DNA of 60,000 nucleotides, taken from NCBI RefSeq assembly GCF_008831285.2, contig NC_045147.1, forward strand, positions 4,490,001 through 4,550,000. Reading direction: 5' to 3'. The notes beneath the pieces were generated by a model, which saw nothing but the letters and a program-made list of their open reading frames with translations, searched no databases and had not been told where the DNA came from. A program made the translations under genes and the position numbers. Shown here in pieces: positions 10,131 to 23,399 of the stretch (its first letter is position 1; each line of letters opens with the position of its first letter). Source of the stretch: Nymphaea colorata. Its lineage: Eukaryota > Streptophyta > Magnoliopsida > Nymphaeales > Nymphaeaceae.

Positions 10131-10996
10131 CCTTTATGCCCACAACCTCTTACCGCATCAAAGATATACCGTCCATCCTTTCTCATATGGTTTACTCTTA
10201 TTCATTATCTCTTTTTGCGACCACCCAAAATCGTGGGTGACATAAGCGGACAATTATGTAACTCCTTTTTGGTTACCATATAAATTTTGAATTCAGCGAT
10301 CATGGTGGATCTAGATCTAAAGTCCAACACTTTGTTGGGTGACATTCACCAATCCTCCTTTTGAGTTTTCTTTTGACCCTTGTCTCATGTCTTTGGTTAT
10401 ATTCATGCTACTTGTGATTCAATAGTAGTTTTTTCATTCTTGGTGAATGATGTGAATTTTTATTCTAAACATTAACATTGGAAAGAGTGAATAACCTAGG
10501 AAATCACATTTAATACCAAGCTACTCATAGCCATCCACCATGAAAAGATGAAAAAAAGTCAAATGCAACCAAGTTAATCAAGAATGTGGGAATACCTATG
10601 AAATGAAACTCTGCCTGTTCTACAGCATAAAACAAGCCATAAGGGAAGCTCTTTCTATAGTGTGTTCTGTGGACGTCCTTTGACGTCAACTTCCTACACA
10701 TACAGGTGGATAGGCGCCTCAAGCCTACTACATGCTTGCAAAGTAAAGGAAGATGGTGTTTAGTGTTTTTTTCTTGAACATTGGAATTGCGGTGATCACT
10801 TGACCATTTGACCAAAGGTACCTGTTGAGGTGCTTGGTAGGTGGCATTAGAGAGCAGTCTTTATTTGGGATTCAAAAGGGTTTGGGTTTGCTTGATAGTG
10901 AGAAAAAGGAAGGCTTGAGGCACCTTGGAAAAACGGAGATCGTATAATCAACTGAGGTACAAGAGCTTGAATTTAGAGTCCCTAAGATGCGATATA
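10131..10996. other. No gene seen; possible degraded gypsy LTR
   Basis: No supported coding region. Because a degraded primer-binding site and gypsy gag follow, the stretch ending near 10990 may be an old LTR, but no second copy exists in the window to confirm it. Minus-strand open frames here resemble no family I know. Confidence 0.3.
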
Positions 10997-11008
10997 TGGC
11001 ATTAGAAC
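10997..11008 (+). promoter_or_regulatory. Degraded primer-binding site (candidate)
   Basis: TGGCATTAGAAC differs from the tRNA-Met primer site TGGTATCAGAGC at three positions, all transitions, and lies just upstream of gypsy gag-like sequence. Confidence 0.4.
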
Positions 11009-11039
11009 GTGTATTATTGGAGAACACACTTTTCACAGT

Positions 11040-11640
11040 GGTATTCAAGAAAGAGTTACATACTTAAAAGCTCAAGTGGAGGAAATCGAGTCTTTGGATC
11101 AGTGATGGCTTGGGAACAAGAATGGATTCCTATGAGAAGGCTATCCAAGACTTGGCAGACGAGTTCCATTGCGCAGCGGCACAAAGAGTACCCATTGAGG
11201 AAGGAAGGCCCAGATCAAAAAGATTGTGGCTGAGTCAACTGCCCTAAAGATGGCAGTGGCACAACTAGTAGAGGAGACTCTTCATGAGTGAGAGTCCCCG
11301 AGCCATGGTGCTACAATGCAGGATGCAAAAGGCCTTTGAGGTTGTAAATACCTCCACCATGTACCTCTCTACCAAGCATTGGTGGAGAACCCATGAGGAA
11401 GTAATTTAAAAGGGTCTCTATTAGCTATTGAGATGACCTCAAGAGGGAACTGAAGGTGTAGTTCCTTCAACAAAATGGCATGTTAGCTAAAGTGTCTAAA
11501 AGGTGCCTGACAAACTCGAGAACAGAAAACAACCTCTTGAGTGATTTTAGGGACCTTTTTGGGCATCCAAAGGTCAATGAAGAGGGTTGAGCCTTTCTAA
11601 TCTATATTGGCTTTCATTATCGGCATTCCAGGGTTGGCTT
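11040..11640 (+). pseudogene. Ty3/gypsy gag remnant
   Basis: Fragments in shifting frames follow the usual gypsy gag order: a coiled-coil-like segment (RVTYLKAQVEEIESL, 11052-11100), then an ALKMAVAQLVEE stretch near 11250, then the capsid signature (STMYLSTKHWWRTHEEV) around 11350-11405, then traces of the downstream helical region. Stops occur throughout. No protease or polymerase follows. It is a relic. Confidence 0.6.
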
Positions 11641-12989
11641 GAGTTTGTTCCTTGTTTGTTTGCGGGATTGGGTCATCAAAGAAAAAATGAGTGAAACTAG
11701 AACGGAAAGAGCAAGCAAAACAGAAAACAGTCACTAGTTTCACAACACAAAGAAAGGACCATCAGTAAAAGCATCAAAACCTTCGTGTTAGCTCTAAAAA
11801 GAGGAAAACATTTTGTTATAAACTCTATGTGTAAATGTAAATGAGGTAGTCTTTCTAGCTCCCATTGGCTTGAGTGGGAACAACTATGATGTGCTTTACC
11901 TCAAGGGAGTGATCTCGGCATTTCTTGGTGGGTTAACATTGTTGTCTTTCCTTTGTAGGTGAGAGATATAGTATTATAAAGTCATGTCATTGAGAACCCA
12001 CTCCAATTCATATTGAGATTGGTTATGGTCCTCCATTTTTGTTAGTTAGTTCTATGCCAGTTTATTCAGTCCATGGACATTATTGAAAGAAATTAATCTT
12101 TTCTGGGAACCATGTAAGGTAGACAAGTCAAACGAAGCAAGGAGCTTATAGTTGGTTTGATTCAAATTTATGTTATCATAGATGAGGGAATTTTTCAGGA
12201 GAGTGCCGAAGGGGAGTGGTTCACTAGTGGAGAAATGTTCTACACTTGAATCACCATTTGGGTTTGATTAATATCTAGTTGTTTGGTTAGTAGGTCAATA
12301 GTCACTAGAGAGAGTTGATAGGGCCACTAAAAGTTAGTGACTTTTGTCTTGTTGGCACCATCCTTGCTAATTGGAGCTCGAAAGCTATAATTGGCTTGAA
12401 ATCCATCCATCATGACTATTCCTTACCCACTTCCTCCCACCTTTTTTCTCATCAAAACCATCTCGGTTTATCGCTAAGCCAAGCCTGTCCCCTCTCCAAG
12501 GCTTGAGGTTTTTTTTCAAGCATCTATGGCTTTAGAGAAGTTCTTACAATTGTTATAGTTAGTGGCGCATCGATAAATGCATGAAAGTAACTTTGAAGAT
12601 CTAGTTCCATGCTCTAGGGCAAGTAGATAGCAAGCAAGGGTGGGCAAGCAAATAGTAAGGAAGAGTAGACAAGTGGCCGAAGAAAAGAGGTGGCCAATTT
12701 ATTCTGTAAGTGAAAGAGGCCAAGTGGAACAAAAGATAGAGCCAACACATTTTCTGATATAGGAGCTAAAGGAGAGAGAATTTGACCAATAATATCCCTT
12801 TTTGTTGGTGTCTAACTATAACAAGCAAGTAGAGCTGTGAAGTCAGCAGTTATAGGTGAAGTTGATGTATCAAAGAGAATTCCTTCAATGGCTACAGACT
12901 AGTGATAGAGTCTCTTTTCTATTCTAGTGCAGTTCCTTACCATCTTGACGATTCCATTTTTTATCTTGAAAAGACCATCTCAACTCAAA
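11641..12989. other. No gene seen
   Basis: Low-complexity-free sequence without a supported gene. Composition (moderate GC, many GGAAAG and CTCTT runs) resembles the organelle-like block that follows, so the insert may begin here, but no marker fixes its edge. Confidence 0.3.
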
Positions 12990-13019
12990 ACTACTTGAAT
13001 GCCTATCATTTTGCTCTTA

Positions 13020-13260
13020 TAGTCAAAGCTCTTGCAAAGCATAGAGCTTTACACAAAGTACTAATAAGGTGACAAAGCAAATTTCACAAAGCACTCACAA
13101 CTTTGAATTGAATGGCATTAGCTCATCAAAAGCAAAAGATCAGACTTCGCTTTGTCTCCTCCTATAGTACATGAGCAACTTTGAATCACCATATTGCTCG
13201 TGACATGACATGACATGACATGCTTCGATTTGCTAGTGCTTTGTTGATTCATTGTGTGAG
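13020..13260 (-). repeat. Dispersed GCTTTG/CAAAGC repeat, copy 1 (inverted)
   Basis: Contains CACAAAGCACTCACAAC, a TTTGAAT-GGCATTAGCTCATC stretch and CTATAGTACATGAGCAAC, followed by a short (TGACA)n run at 13200-13220. It is the reverse complement of parts of the copies at 16003 and 21285. Confidence 0.7.
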
Positions 13261-14779
13261 TGGTTAGTGAGCTTTGCTCATCAATTGACATTGTCCTGGC
13301 TCTTTTTTCAATTATTAATACAAGGCCCCTACCTACTTCTGCCTCAATGATGCTACAAATTTTTGCTACACACCAACATACATATGACTTCTTAAGCACA
13401 CACAAAAGGTGCCCTGCCTTGCACCAGGGATAAGACAGTCAAAGTTTGTTGGCCAGCTCGATGAAAACTCTAGCATTGTGAGTGAAACGATCTTGTTCCA
13501 AGCTTTCGAAATGGCACACCGATCATTCCCTAAGGCTTTATCCATATTGCTATTGGTAACAATCAATTGACAAATAAAGGTTTCTTTTAGGCCCTTGGAC
13601 TCTCAAAAATGGGTAGAACTTCTTTTTTGAAGGATCTATTCATGCTGGGCACATCTCTATCCTATCTCCTTCTTCATTGGCCAGAAGAAAAAAATTTGAT
13701 AGATGAATATATTGATCTCGACTTGAAAGTGTAGAATCCATATCCACATCCTTTTCATGCTTCTACTTCTTCTGCTACCACTAGTTGGGGCAAGACCATA
13801 GAAATTCCCTTGTGTGATTGGGTCAGCCACCTTTTTGGTTGAATGTTGAATTGGAAATGTTAAGAAATAAATGTGACAAAGTAAAGCCACATATTGCATG
13901 ATCTATAGTTGGTCCTTCCTACTTTCATGAAGTCCATTCAGACTGGACCATGTGGAATGAATTGGGTTTGCTGATGTGATAGACAAAGCAATAGGCATTT
14001 CGTTCTTCACCTATGGTCGGCAAAGCCGACGACTACTAGACAGGAAAGAGGTAGGTTTTCTATCAATCGATAATGGCTATTGAAGGGGTGGGAGTGGCTC
14101 GAGTCCATTATATACATATGCCCAACTAGCTGTAGGCATGGAAGGAAAGAGACTTCTAGCTAATAGCTCTGGATCCTGTGCAACTTCCTCCTAATCAAGT
14201 CAGTCTTCATTTCATCATTGGAGTAGGAAGAACTCTTTCAAAAGAAAAAAAGTGGAAGGAAGGGGGTGAAATAGTCAACAAGGGTAATGATTGTTCTAAA
14301 TTGCTTGCACGTTCATATGGGAGTGAGCAAAAGACAAAGAAAGAAGAAGTTGCCTAGTAATTGTATGTCTAAGGCTACTTTCTTTATAGTTGCTAGTAGA
14401 ATGCTAAACTCACCAAACTCAAATCATCGATCCTAAGAGAATTTCTATCTTTGATGGTTTGGTGCAGTGGGTGGCTTTCCTTCCTCTTTCAGCTAGTATT
14501 GATGACTATTGTCAAAATGAGAATAAAACTATGACCCTTTCTCAGAGTTGGGTTGGTAGACTCGAGTCAGTAAATCTAATGTCTTTCTCCACCTCTTCTT
14601 TGCCATTCTTCTTCTTTGAGGCATTGTAGAAGTCAAGTTGAGATGTCTATAAACTGAGACTCTCCCCACTCTACTCTCTCTTGTTATTATTCTTTCATTT
14701 CTTTTGGCTCCTAAACAAAAGGTTAATATGTATATAAGAGACTCAACTCATTAATACGTATATGAGATAGAGGAGTTCT

Positions 14780-14850
14780 TCCTCGTAGCTCAGTGGTAGA
14801 GTGGTCAGTTGTTAACTAACTGGTCATACATTCAAATCCTAGTTAGGGTG
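14780..14850 (+). pseudogene. tRNA-Asn (GUU) pseudogene, plastid type
   Basis: TCCTCGTAGCTCAGTGGTAG, anticodon context TGTTAACTAAC and TTCAAATCCTA align along the whole length with plastid trnN-GUU. One base is missing near position 6, and about ten substitutions, largely G-to-A and C-to-T, weaken the acceptor and T stems. The anticodon GTT is kept. Recognition is from memory of the plastid gene. It is unlikely to be expressed as a functional tRNA. Confidence 0.8.
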
Positions 14851-16002
14851 ATTTGATTCAAGGGCTCATTGTTTTTTTTTTTACCAAGCACAAAGCCTAG
14901 CAGAGAGTGTACCTAGCCTATAGCGAGCGTAGCCTTCTTGCAAGTGATGCCTACCCTTTCAGAACTACGAGTGTAGCCTACACGTGTAGTTTGTGCAGAG
15001 CAAGCTATAACTACAAGTGATGAAAATTCTTCTACATGAGTTTTCCTACTGCTATGCAAGCCTAGCAGGGAGATTCATGCAATTCAAGCAGCAGCCTAAA
15101 AAGAAAGAAAGACGAGTAGGTAGAGTAAATAAACATAGGAACATGTGCCCGCCTCATTGAGAATAAGGACTCACTTAACTTAGTTAACTAAGAAGAAGGA
15201 CACAGGGTGATAAAGCATGAAAAAATAGATGATTTTTTATAGTGCAATGAATAGAAACAAGTCCAATCTAAGCAAGAAGCATGGGAGGAGAAATACAAGT
15301 AAGCAAATATAAGCACCCTGCTAGTCAATGTTCCATCTAACTTTCTCATACATAGGAAAAGGTAAGCAAATGCAAAAATAAAGACAGTGAGTGCCAAGTA
15401 CATTTTCGAAGAAAGGCTTGCTCATTGCTCCATCAAATGACGTCTCGCTTCATCTATTCATCTATGCTAGCCGATGAGAAACAAGACTTCAAGTGTTTGC
15501 TTAGCTGACTGGTGTTGTACTTTGATTTGTGTAGCTTTCTACATAACACATCTACCTTACGGATGAATGTTGTATTCTGCTCACAATTACAACTTTCACA
15601 GCATGTTATAGGTGTCGTAGTAAGAGTTGTAGGCTCACTTCGCAGAAGGAGCACTCGTAGAAAGAAGCTTACATAGTTCACTCTGGAAGATCCTCATTGT
15701 ATGCCTTCCCATGTAAATTCAGAATCATAGTTATCAACTAAGAAAACGTCATAAAAGAACATACAAAATGAGAGGCAAAAAGAAGGGTTTCAATTGACTA
15801 AGTTATTTGTATGCTTTCCATCCCATTGCGAAAAGTGTTGCCCTTATATGGTTAATAGTTAGTAGTTGTAGGCTTTCATGTAGACGTAATAGGAGTTTGC
15901 CCACATCCAATTATCCAATCTCGCTTTGCTTTGCTCTTGTAGGCAGAGTCTATACTCTACACTCACAGTCTAGCCAACTCGTGAGCGAAAGTTATGTCAC
16001 AT

Positions 16003-16720
16003 CACGAGCAATATGGTGATTCAAAATTGCTGATGTCCTATAGGCAGGGCCAAACCAAAGTCTGATCTTTTGCTTTTGATGAGCTAATGTATTCAATTCA
16101 AAGTTGCAAGTGTTTTGTGCAATTTTCTTTGTTACACATTGCACGTCCTTTGTGCAAAGCCCTATGCTTTGTGAGCACTTTCACTATAAGAGGAAAATGA
16201 TTTAACATGACATTGCTCCCTTGAAAGGTAAGAATTTCAAGGGATTTTGTCTATTGCCATGAAAAAGCATGCAAAGCCCACAAAGCATAAGGCTTTACAC
16301 ATGAATTTGCTTTGCCAATGCATGCTTTGTGCACTCTTTTTTTGGCTTTGTGAGTACATGTTTTGCTTATCAAAAGCTTTTCAAGCCAAAGGAGGCAACT
16401 GAGATTAAGAGAAATCAAAAGCACTAATGCCATTAAAAGTTGTGAGTGCTTTGGCTCTTAAAGAAACTCACAACTTTGAATAGAATTAGCTCATTATTTT
16501 GATAAGATAAGCAAAATCATTTCACTTTAGCCTTACTCATCATGTCATTTTGTCTTATAGTGCCATAAAGCACTCGCAAACCATAGGGATTTATCAGTAC
16601 ATTTAAAGTTGTGAGTGTTTTGTGCAAAGCCTTGACAACATTGAAAGTTGCTAGTTCCCTTATGTCATTCTTCAATTTTCCTTTAAGCAATTTCACGTTG
16701 CGCATGGCGTTCAGTAATTG
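16003..16720 (+). repeat. Dispersed GCTTTG/CAAAGC repeat, copy 2 (long)
   Basis: Runs from GAGCAATATGGTGATTCAAA through CTATAGGCAG(G/A)GCCAAA, TTGCAAGTGTTTTGTGCAAT, CTTATCAAAAGCTTTTCAAG and GCACTAATGCCATTAAAAG to GTCATTTTGTCTTATAGTGC. The same blocks occur in the same order at 21285-21760. Within each copy the motif (C)AAAGCACTCGCAAAGC is itself repeated in both orientations, so the family is internally palindromic. Confidence 0.8.
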
Positions 16721-16789
16721 AGAACTCTATTTGCACTTTGGTGGCTTTCTTTCATTGCAATGTTGGTCTATTTTCTTTTACTTTATTCA

Positions 16790-16862
16790 ATCTACTTGGC
16801 TCAATGATTAAAGTATGGCTTTCATACAGCGAGAATCATTCGTTCAAATCCAATAGTAGGTA
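16790..16862 (+). pseudogene. tRNA-Met (CAU) pseudogene, plastid type
   Basis: A 73-base tRNA-shaped sequence matches plastid elongator trnM-CAU: acceptor ATCTACT pairs imperfectly with AGTAGGT, the anticodon loop reads CTTTCATAC, and the T arm reads TTCGTTCAAATCCAAT. About a dozen substitutions, mostly G-to-A and C-to-T, have disrupted the D and anticodon stems. It lies 1.9 kb from the trnN copy in the same orientation. Confidence 0.8.
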
Positions 16863-17259
16863 AAACCACCTGAAAAATCTGCTTGCCAGCATGACAATAA
16901 GCATGGACTGGCAGCAAGGAGTAAATGGAATGACCAAAGCTTGATTGCTTCTACTTGTAGCTCGACTGACATACAAGGAGCCCTTCCTTCTCTTCATGTA
17001 CGTCAACTGCCAGCCCTATCCTGGAGAGACGAAGAGGAAGAAGGGAAAGAGGGACGGGACAAAGGAGGACAAATAGGGAAAGAGGGAGGGGACAAAGGAG
17101 GACAAATAGGAAGCACACTTGCACATAAGCTCCTAAGGTTTCTGCAGATAATATGTATGAGGACACCAAAAATCACGACACCACATCAACTAAAAAGATT
17201 CAATTTGCAAGTGCCTAAAACAGCTGTAGATTCATATCCAGCAATTGAACAATAATGAT

Positions 17260-20200
17260 TGTCATGGTTGCTTCAAAATATTCAAAGGTAGATTTCATTT
17301 TGTATCTAATTAAGAGAAGTGATTATAAGTCACAGGTGTTTGAGTTTTAGCATCTTTAGTAGGTATGAATGAAAAAGAAAATGACAACAAAAAGGCCTAG
17401 AAAAAGAAGCATGAACAACATGATCATACATATTTAAAAGAATGAGAATGAATAAAACCGCTTCATGGTCACTCAAGAGCTATGCAAGTGACAAAATCCA
17501 TGTGTCGTAATAACCCATGTTATTGGTTTCCATCCTTTATTCTCCTTGCCTTGGTTCTTGAAAAGCTTGAGCATATCATGTGAACCTTCTTATGGCAAGG
17601 TACTATTGACACCCATCAAATATATATCTTCACAACTTTTATTTAGGTCTGTAAGCTAAAAGAAAAAGGCAGGTTTGGGATTTGATGACTCCTTGATAGG
17701 AATCTTCCACTGATGACTAAGAGAGCAGGGATTATGATTAACTCCTCAAGTTTGTAGGCTCAGGTGTTGCATAGTAAATACCTCCTTCAATCTTTCCCAT
17801 GGTTTGTTAAGCATCTACACCTTGGCTCTTAGGATTGGAAGTGCTTAATCAAGAGTATGCGAGTTCTTGAGATGGGTTCCCGATGGTAAGTGAGGGTGTG
17901 AGAAATGAGGTTTTTTTTTTATCCTTGGAAAGGCAGTAAAGCCTTCAAAACTTCCTCACTAAATCTAGATACCCTAATCTGCATATTACACTAAGTCTCA
18001 AAATATCTGAAGCAATGTCAAGGGATTCTGACTCGCTTTTTCTTCTTAATGAAGATAAATCTAGCTATTCTCTTTTTTGAAAGATGCTACATTCATCTAA
18101 ATAATTGACATGATTGACCACTTTTTGGGTGTATGATAAGGGTAGAAACTACTGAACAAAAGAGGGTTCAAATTCTTATAGGGCGAGGGGAAGCATGTGA
18201 CCTTCTTCATATTTGGTTTCAGGGCACTCTCCCAATGCTCCCCTATTAAAAAGTGCTAGTAATCGACAACAAGCTACTAACCCAACATAGGCTAAGAAAG
18301 CTTGACTACACACTAGGTGGTAAGTCGGTGTCCTTATCTTATGAAGCTCTTTCCCTCATGTAGTGTATGTTTGCTCTAGAAATATGGGATCACCATTCAT
18401 ATAAAAGTAGAAGGTTGGCATCCCTTTTCCTCGTTAAGTTCATAATGGAATTCATATGCATTCTAACTCCACTTGGATATCTCAAGGTTGGAACCTTGCT
18501 GCCCAAGTCTCCATTTGAAAGATTGGGACACAACTATCTTTTCATATTAGAAAAATAAGGTGCTTCAGGTAGAGACTATCTTTTGGGTTGTTCAAGAATA
18601 GATTTTCTTGCTTAAATATCACTTTTCTAGTAGGATCTGGCCTATCTTAAATGGCTTGATTTTTAAACCTGGGCTCCTCCCTTTTTTGGATGGTTAAAGT
18701 TATGTATCTATGCCATTTGTAAACAAGTGGAGTATTGGTAGGGATTCACCATTAGGGATAGGAAAGGTACTTTCACCTTGGCTGGTAAAATGATCTTCAA
18801 AGTCTCATGGATGCAAGAGGTATACTCATGGATGGAGATTCTGAAAATGAGGGTTTCATTAAATCTAGAGAAGTCAATTGTCATTCCATATGCCCTGCTC
18901 GGTGCAGGTAAGAGGGCCATTAATGTTGATGTCAGTAATCTCCATGTACAACTTCTTTGACTTGAACATCTTCGGTTTGATAGATATAAAAGCATCTAGG
19001 AACCTGGCTGCCAAGAAAAAAAGATGGTTGACTTTCTTTTTGACCTCCTTGGCTTCCTTCTTTCATTGGTTTCATTTTGAATATTTAGAAGACAGTATTA
19101 GGGCAGTTTGGTGGTCGAAACTAACATCAAGCCTTGCTTTTATTTATGGAAATGTTTTGTTTTGAACGTAGAAACCAAGGCTATGAAAAAATGGCTCAAG
19201 GCTATGAAAAAATGGCTTTCTTTGTTGCTTGCTTTATGATAAACTCATTCTTCGCTATCCATAGTTGGATTCATGAAACAACCAAAATGCTCTTCCAAAG
19301 AGTGGATGAGTCCTATTTCACTATAGAAAAAAAGAGTGAGTTTTATGCTCATAAAAGTGGATCAAATCTTGTTCATCAGCCTGGCCATTGTCTTTTTTTT
19401 TCATAATAGACCTTTATCAAAAACAATGCCCTTGGCATTCCAAAGCAGCAAATGAACCAACGGAGTGACACAGGGGGTTTGTATGAAGACTTGGGCCTTC
19501 ACCACTCATGGTCTTCCTACTATGATCATGGCTTGGGTTTGCCACCAAGCCTTGAAATTCTTTGAATCAGAAGGATATGAGAATCTCCCGATGTTCGATA
19601 GTCGTCTTCTTGTCCCTACCCCCAACCAACTAGCAGAGCAGATGAGGAACCGGTTTGCACAAATACCTTGATTAAACCAAACTCAATTGCATCTGGTAAC
19701 AATGACTACCTCTGACATCAGATATCTTAGGCCAAGATAATTGACTGAAATAGCTTCGTTGGAAGCTTGGCCAGAAAAAGTGAGCATTATTCTGGTAGTT
19801 TCACTAGTGAGTCTTCAGGTTGTGAATCGATCTATTCCCTCGCCGCCTACATATCATCCACTAGGCATAGGTGGGGATTCTTAAACGTATATTGGTTATT
19901 TTGGGTTCCTCTATGCGTTCCACCCTAAACTTGTTCAGACTTCTATTGACGAAGGAAATGCCCTCGACCCTCAAACAATATAGCTATTTGATTAGATCGT
20001 GTGCATATTTTTTTATCATTAGAATTTTCTCTTTATTTCCTAAGTTCATTTAAAATATGTTTCCTATCCATCTTTGGTATCAGAATACAATGATTTTTAT
20101 TTATTACTTGCATTTTTTTGCATCAGATAGACACAAGAAGAATATGAATGAAATACCTCCAACATAGATGGAACTACAAGGATCTGCTAGAGCAAGATTA

Positions 20201-21280
20201 CATGCAGACTTGACCTTTTCTTTCCAAAGGAAAACCAATCCTGCTCTTTAGCAGTTCGTTATGTATATTTCACTCTCTCCTGGCTCATTATTTCGCTTGT
20301 GATAGTATATAGAAGTTCACTAACCTTTCTACACGCTTCTCTTGGTACACTCTCTTCTATTGTTCACACTGCTCACTCTCACCCTTTAGAAAATGTGTCA
20401 CCTTTCTACTTGGCTTGCTTAGGCATAGTGTTCAAGTCTCTATCTATTTAGTTGTGTATATGTCTTGCAATATCGACCTCAACACTAATTGATCTATGGG
20501 AAGGGTAAAAGGACTTGACTGAATATACACCAGGAAGGCAAAACCAACAAGTCAAGGAGCATATCAGAACCCTATGAGATCGTAAGGTTTAAACATCTGA
20601 CCATACTCATGGAATTTTTTGAGACCTTATTAGCTAGAACATATCATATTGGACCTAGAACCTTTCATTCTTCACCTTGCCCTCCTCAGGTTCATATGAG
20701 GCTTGTGTTAGCCATGTGATCGTGCGAGCGCGTGGTAGGCGTAGGAGCTGGGTCAAACATTAGTGAAGAAAAGATGGTGATGCGAGTGTGTGATGAGCAT
20801 TGTAGGCCCCTCGAGCATGCTCCTTGCACAACCAGGCGAAGGGCTAGTGATGGCCAAAATGGAATATCATATTTAGTATTTTCTTGGATAGATAGCTCTT
20901 GACTCTGATGGGGCGATGAATGAGTGACCTTCCGCTTAAGGATGCAATTAGCTCAAAACATGTTCCATATGTGGCCAAGTGAAGCGCATCTGTGTGAAGC
21001 AGCTTAGCATCACATTAACTAGGAGTAAAATGGATTATGGAAAAAAGTGTTTAAATTGATATATAGTACGACATAATGGAGATCAGAATGATATAGATCA
21101 AGTTATTTGCAGAATATGAAACCAAATGATCTTTCATTCATCATAGAATGGGGGCAGATAATTCCTCATATTTCCCTTTTCGAGAAGCAAACTTGTCGTC
21201 CAGCATAATAGACTTGATTGTCAAGAGCAAATGATAGAGTGAGAACCTTGAAATGAGAAGCAGGTTGTCAGCTTCAAAAC
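17260..21280. other. No gene recognised inside the organelle-like block
   Basis: Open frames here are short and resemble no family I know. Stretches around 17500-19670 read loosely like an old LINE-type or organellar ORF but carry stops in every frame and no convincing reverse-transcriptase motif. A short tandem duplication of GGCTATGAAAAAATGGCT occurs at 19180-19216. Confidence 0.35.
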
Positions 21281-21284
21281 ATCA

Positions 21285-21960
21285 CGTCACATCATGTCAC
21301 TAGTAATATGGTGATTCAAAGTTTCTCATGTACTATAGGCAGAGCCAAAGCAAAGTCTAAGCTTTTGCTTTCGATAAGCTAATGTCATTTAGTTCAAAGT
21401 TGCAAGTGTTTTGTACAATTTTCTTTGTTGCTTTGCGAGTGCTTTGTCCAAAGCCCTATGCTTTGCAGGTGCTTTGCTTATCAAAAGCTTTTCAAGCCAA
21501 AGCAAAGCGAGTGTGATTGAGAGAAGTCAAAAGCACTAATGCCATTTAAAGTTGCGAGTGCTTTAACTCTTAAGAGAAATAGCAACTTTGAATGGAATTA
21601 GTTCATCATTTTGATAAGATAAGCAAACTGGCTTCACTTTGGCTTCCCTTTAGTTATCATGTCATTTTGTCTTATAGTGCCCACAAAGCACCCGCAAAGC
21701 ATAGTGCTTTGTCAATGCATTCAAAGTTGCAAGTGTTTTGTTCAATTTAAAAATAAATATTAACACATTTTTAGAGCCAAAGTGAAGTGAGTGTGCTTTG
21801 CACTTGCATTAATGTCATTCAAAGTTGCATGCTTTATGCAACTAACAAGAGGGGTTTGCTTTGATGTGATGTGACGTGACTGTAAGTTATTTGAAGTTGT
21901 GAGTTTGTATTTTGTGTAAAGTATTTTTTTTCGCTTTGTGAGTGTTTTTCCTTGCTCTAG
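21285..21960 (+). repeat. Dispersed GCTTTG/CAAAGC repeat, copy 3 (long, direct)
   Basis: Same block order as 16003-16720 (AATATGGTGATTCAAAG, CTATAGGCAGAGCCAAAG, TTTTGTACAATTTTCTTTG, CTTATCAAAAGCTTTTCAAG, GTCATTTTGTCTTATAGTGC) with small indels, followed by extra GCATTCAAAGTTGCAAGTG units. Confidence 0.8.
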
Positions 21961-22354
21961 CTCTGCACTCATCCAATGCTAGGGGTTGCGCTGATGCCAC
22001 CAATTATGCGATCTATTTGACCTGATGCTTTTATGGTGGAAAGCGAGTATGGTATTTTGGAATGGAATGGATGACATACTCTTAAGTTAGAGGAGTTATT
22101 AGATGAGCAACGGCTAGGGCCACTCAAACGGAAGGGGCCTGATTGATGCCAATTTTTTTATTTCACTGGGGACTGCTTTGATCATAGTAGTTTTTGTAAA
22201 GTACTTATCATTAAAAAAGGAGAGGTCGTGTACAACAACCTTAATAACACAAGCCAATTCTAGCCTGCTCCTTACTCGAAAGCGTCATTAGTAGTGGTGA
22301 GCTAGCGTGCACGTATGAAAGATTTTTTAGTGGGGCCTACCACCATCCTAGGAG

Positions 22355-22390
22355 GAGTCGTATGAGGTGGAAGATCCATGTACTGTTTTG
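22355..22390 (+). ncRNA. Group II intron domain V remnant (mitochondrial type)
   Basis: GAGTCGTATGAGGTGG followed by AAGATCCATGTACTGTTTTG has the size and fold of domain V, the catalytic hairpin of group II introns: GAGYCGTATGAGGTG pairs with the ATGTAC-GTTTTG arm across a GNRA-like loop. The expected AGC catalytic triad is read here as AGT, a C-to-T change. Upstream sequence (GTGAGCTAGCGTGCACG, GGGGCCTACCACC) is like the 3' half of plant mitochondrial introns. Which gene the intron came from could not be determined. It is non-functional in a nuclear setting. Confidence 0.7.
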
Positions 22391-23399
22391 AAGCCAAGCC
22401 TTTCCTTAAGATGATTAGTTTAGGTAGGTCATCCAGCCTACTATGGGGCACATGTAGGGATTAGTGTGTGAAACTACGATCCACAAACTAATGCATAGAA
22501 CTCACCTTAACTTGGGAATGGGGAAAAGAAACAGAGCATGTCACAAGAGTGAGGCAAGAGAGAGATTCCCTATGGCGAGAGAGAAGCCTCGCGAACTTGG
22601 CTTCTGTAGGTAGGGCCTTTTGTTGAAGCCAACCAAGTTAATTTTGGGCCACCAAACCTTGCAACTGATGAGAAAGGCCAGATAAGCATGTACGTTGTCA
22701 CACTCTCTACCTTGCAAAGGTGCCTAGTAAATGGGCCAGATGCAGTAGAGCATCAACCTAGGACTAGATTCTTCATCGGTAAGGGGACAAGGAGAGATGA
22801 CCATCTCGAGCCACGTCACGACCTACAAGCAACACTAGCAAGACCTGAAAAGGTAACCCTATGAGTCAGAGGATCCATAGTACCTTCAACCTTCCAGACT
22901 TTGTATTTATCATTCAGGAAAGCAAGAGCAAGGGATCTCTTTTCTGCAATGGGAAAAAGGCGAAGTAGATTTGACTCGACTCAACCTAATTCAACATCCT
23001 ATACCAAATGATTAGTGTCCAATATGCGTGAAAAGATCTATGATATTTTCATTAAAGAAATTAACGGAAACATTTGGCCATTGAAAGGAGAGAGATGAGG
23101 TATGCTCCTTTTTCACCTACTTACTCTCTTATTACTTCAGAGTCGAATCACGGAACTCCCATGCCTTTCTTGGTAGGACCAAGCCAACCGGCTCTTTCCT
23201 TTTTCATTTGGAGAAAATACAAGGATGCAAAAAGTGTTGATTATGATTGTGCCGAACAGCCCACTGAAGCAATTTGCCATTCCCCCATTTCTTTCTATTC
23301 ATATTGAAAGCGTGTTTTTTTTTTCATTCACAAATCCATCTTTGTCCATGCTGCTGACTATTAGTTTGGTCCTGCTTTTGGTTCCATTAGTTCTAGTTT

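Noticed and set aside
13200-13222. Short (TGACA)n array as a CRISPR-like or regulatory repeat
   Set aside because: Only four units without spacers, in plant DNA; a simple microsatellite.
14780-16862. Functional nuclear tRNA genes
   Set aside because: Both tRNA-like sequences carry many stem-disrupting changes and match plastid, not nuclear, tRNAs; they are treated as relics.
17480-19670. LINE reverse transcriptase remnant
   Set aside because: Some phrases seemed familiar, but no catalytic or other diagnostic motif could be found in any frame.
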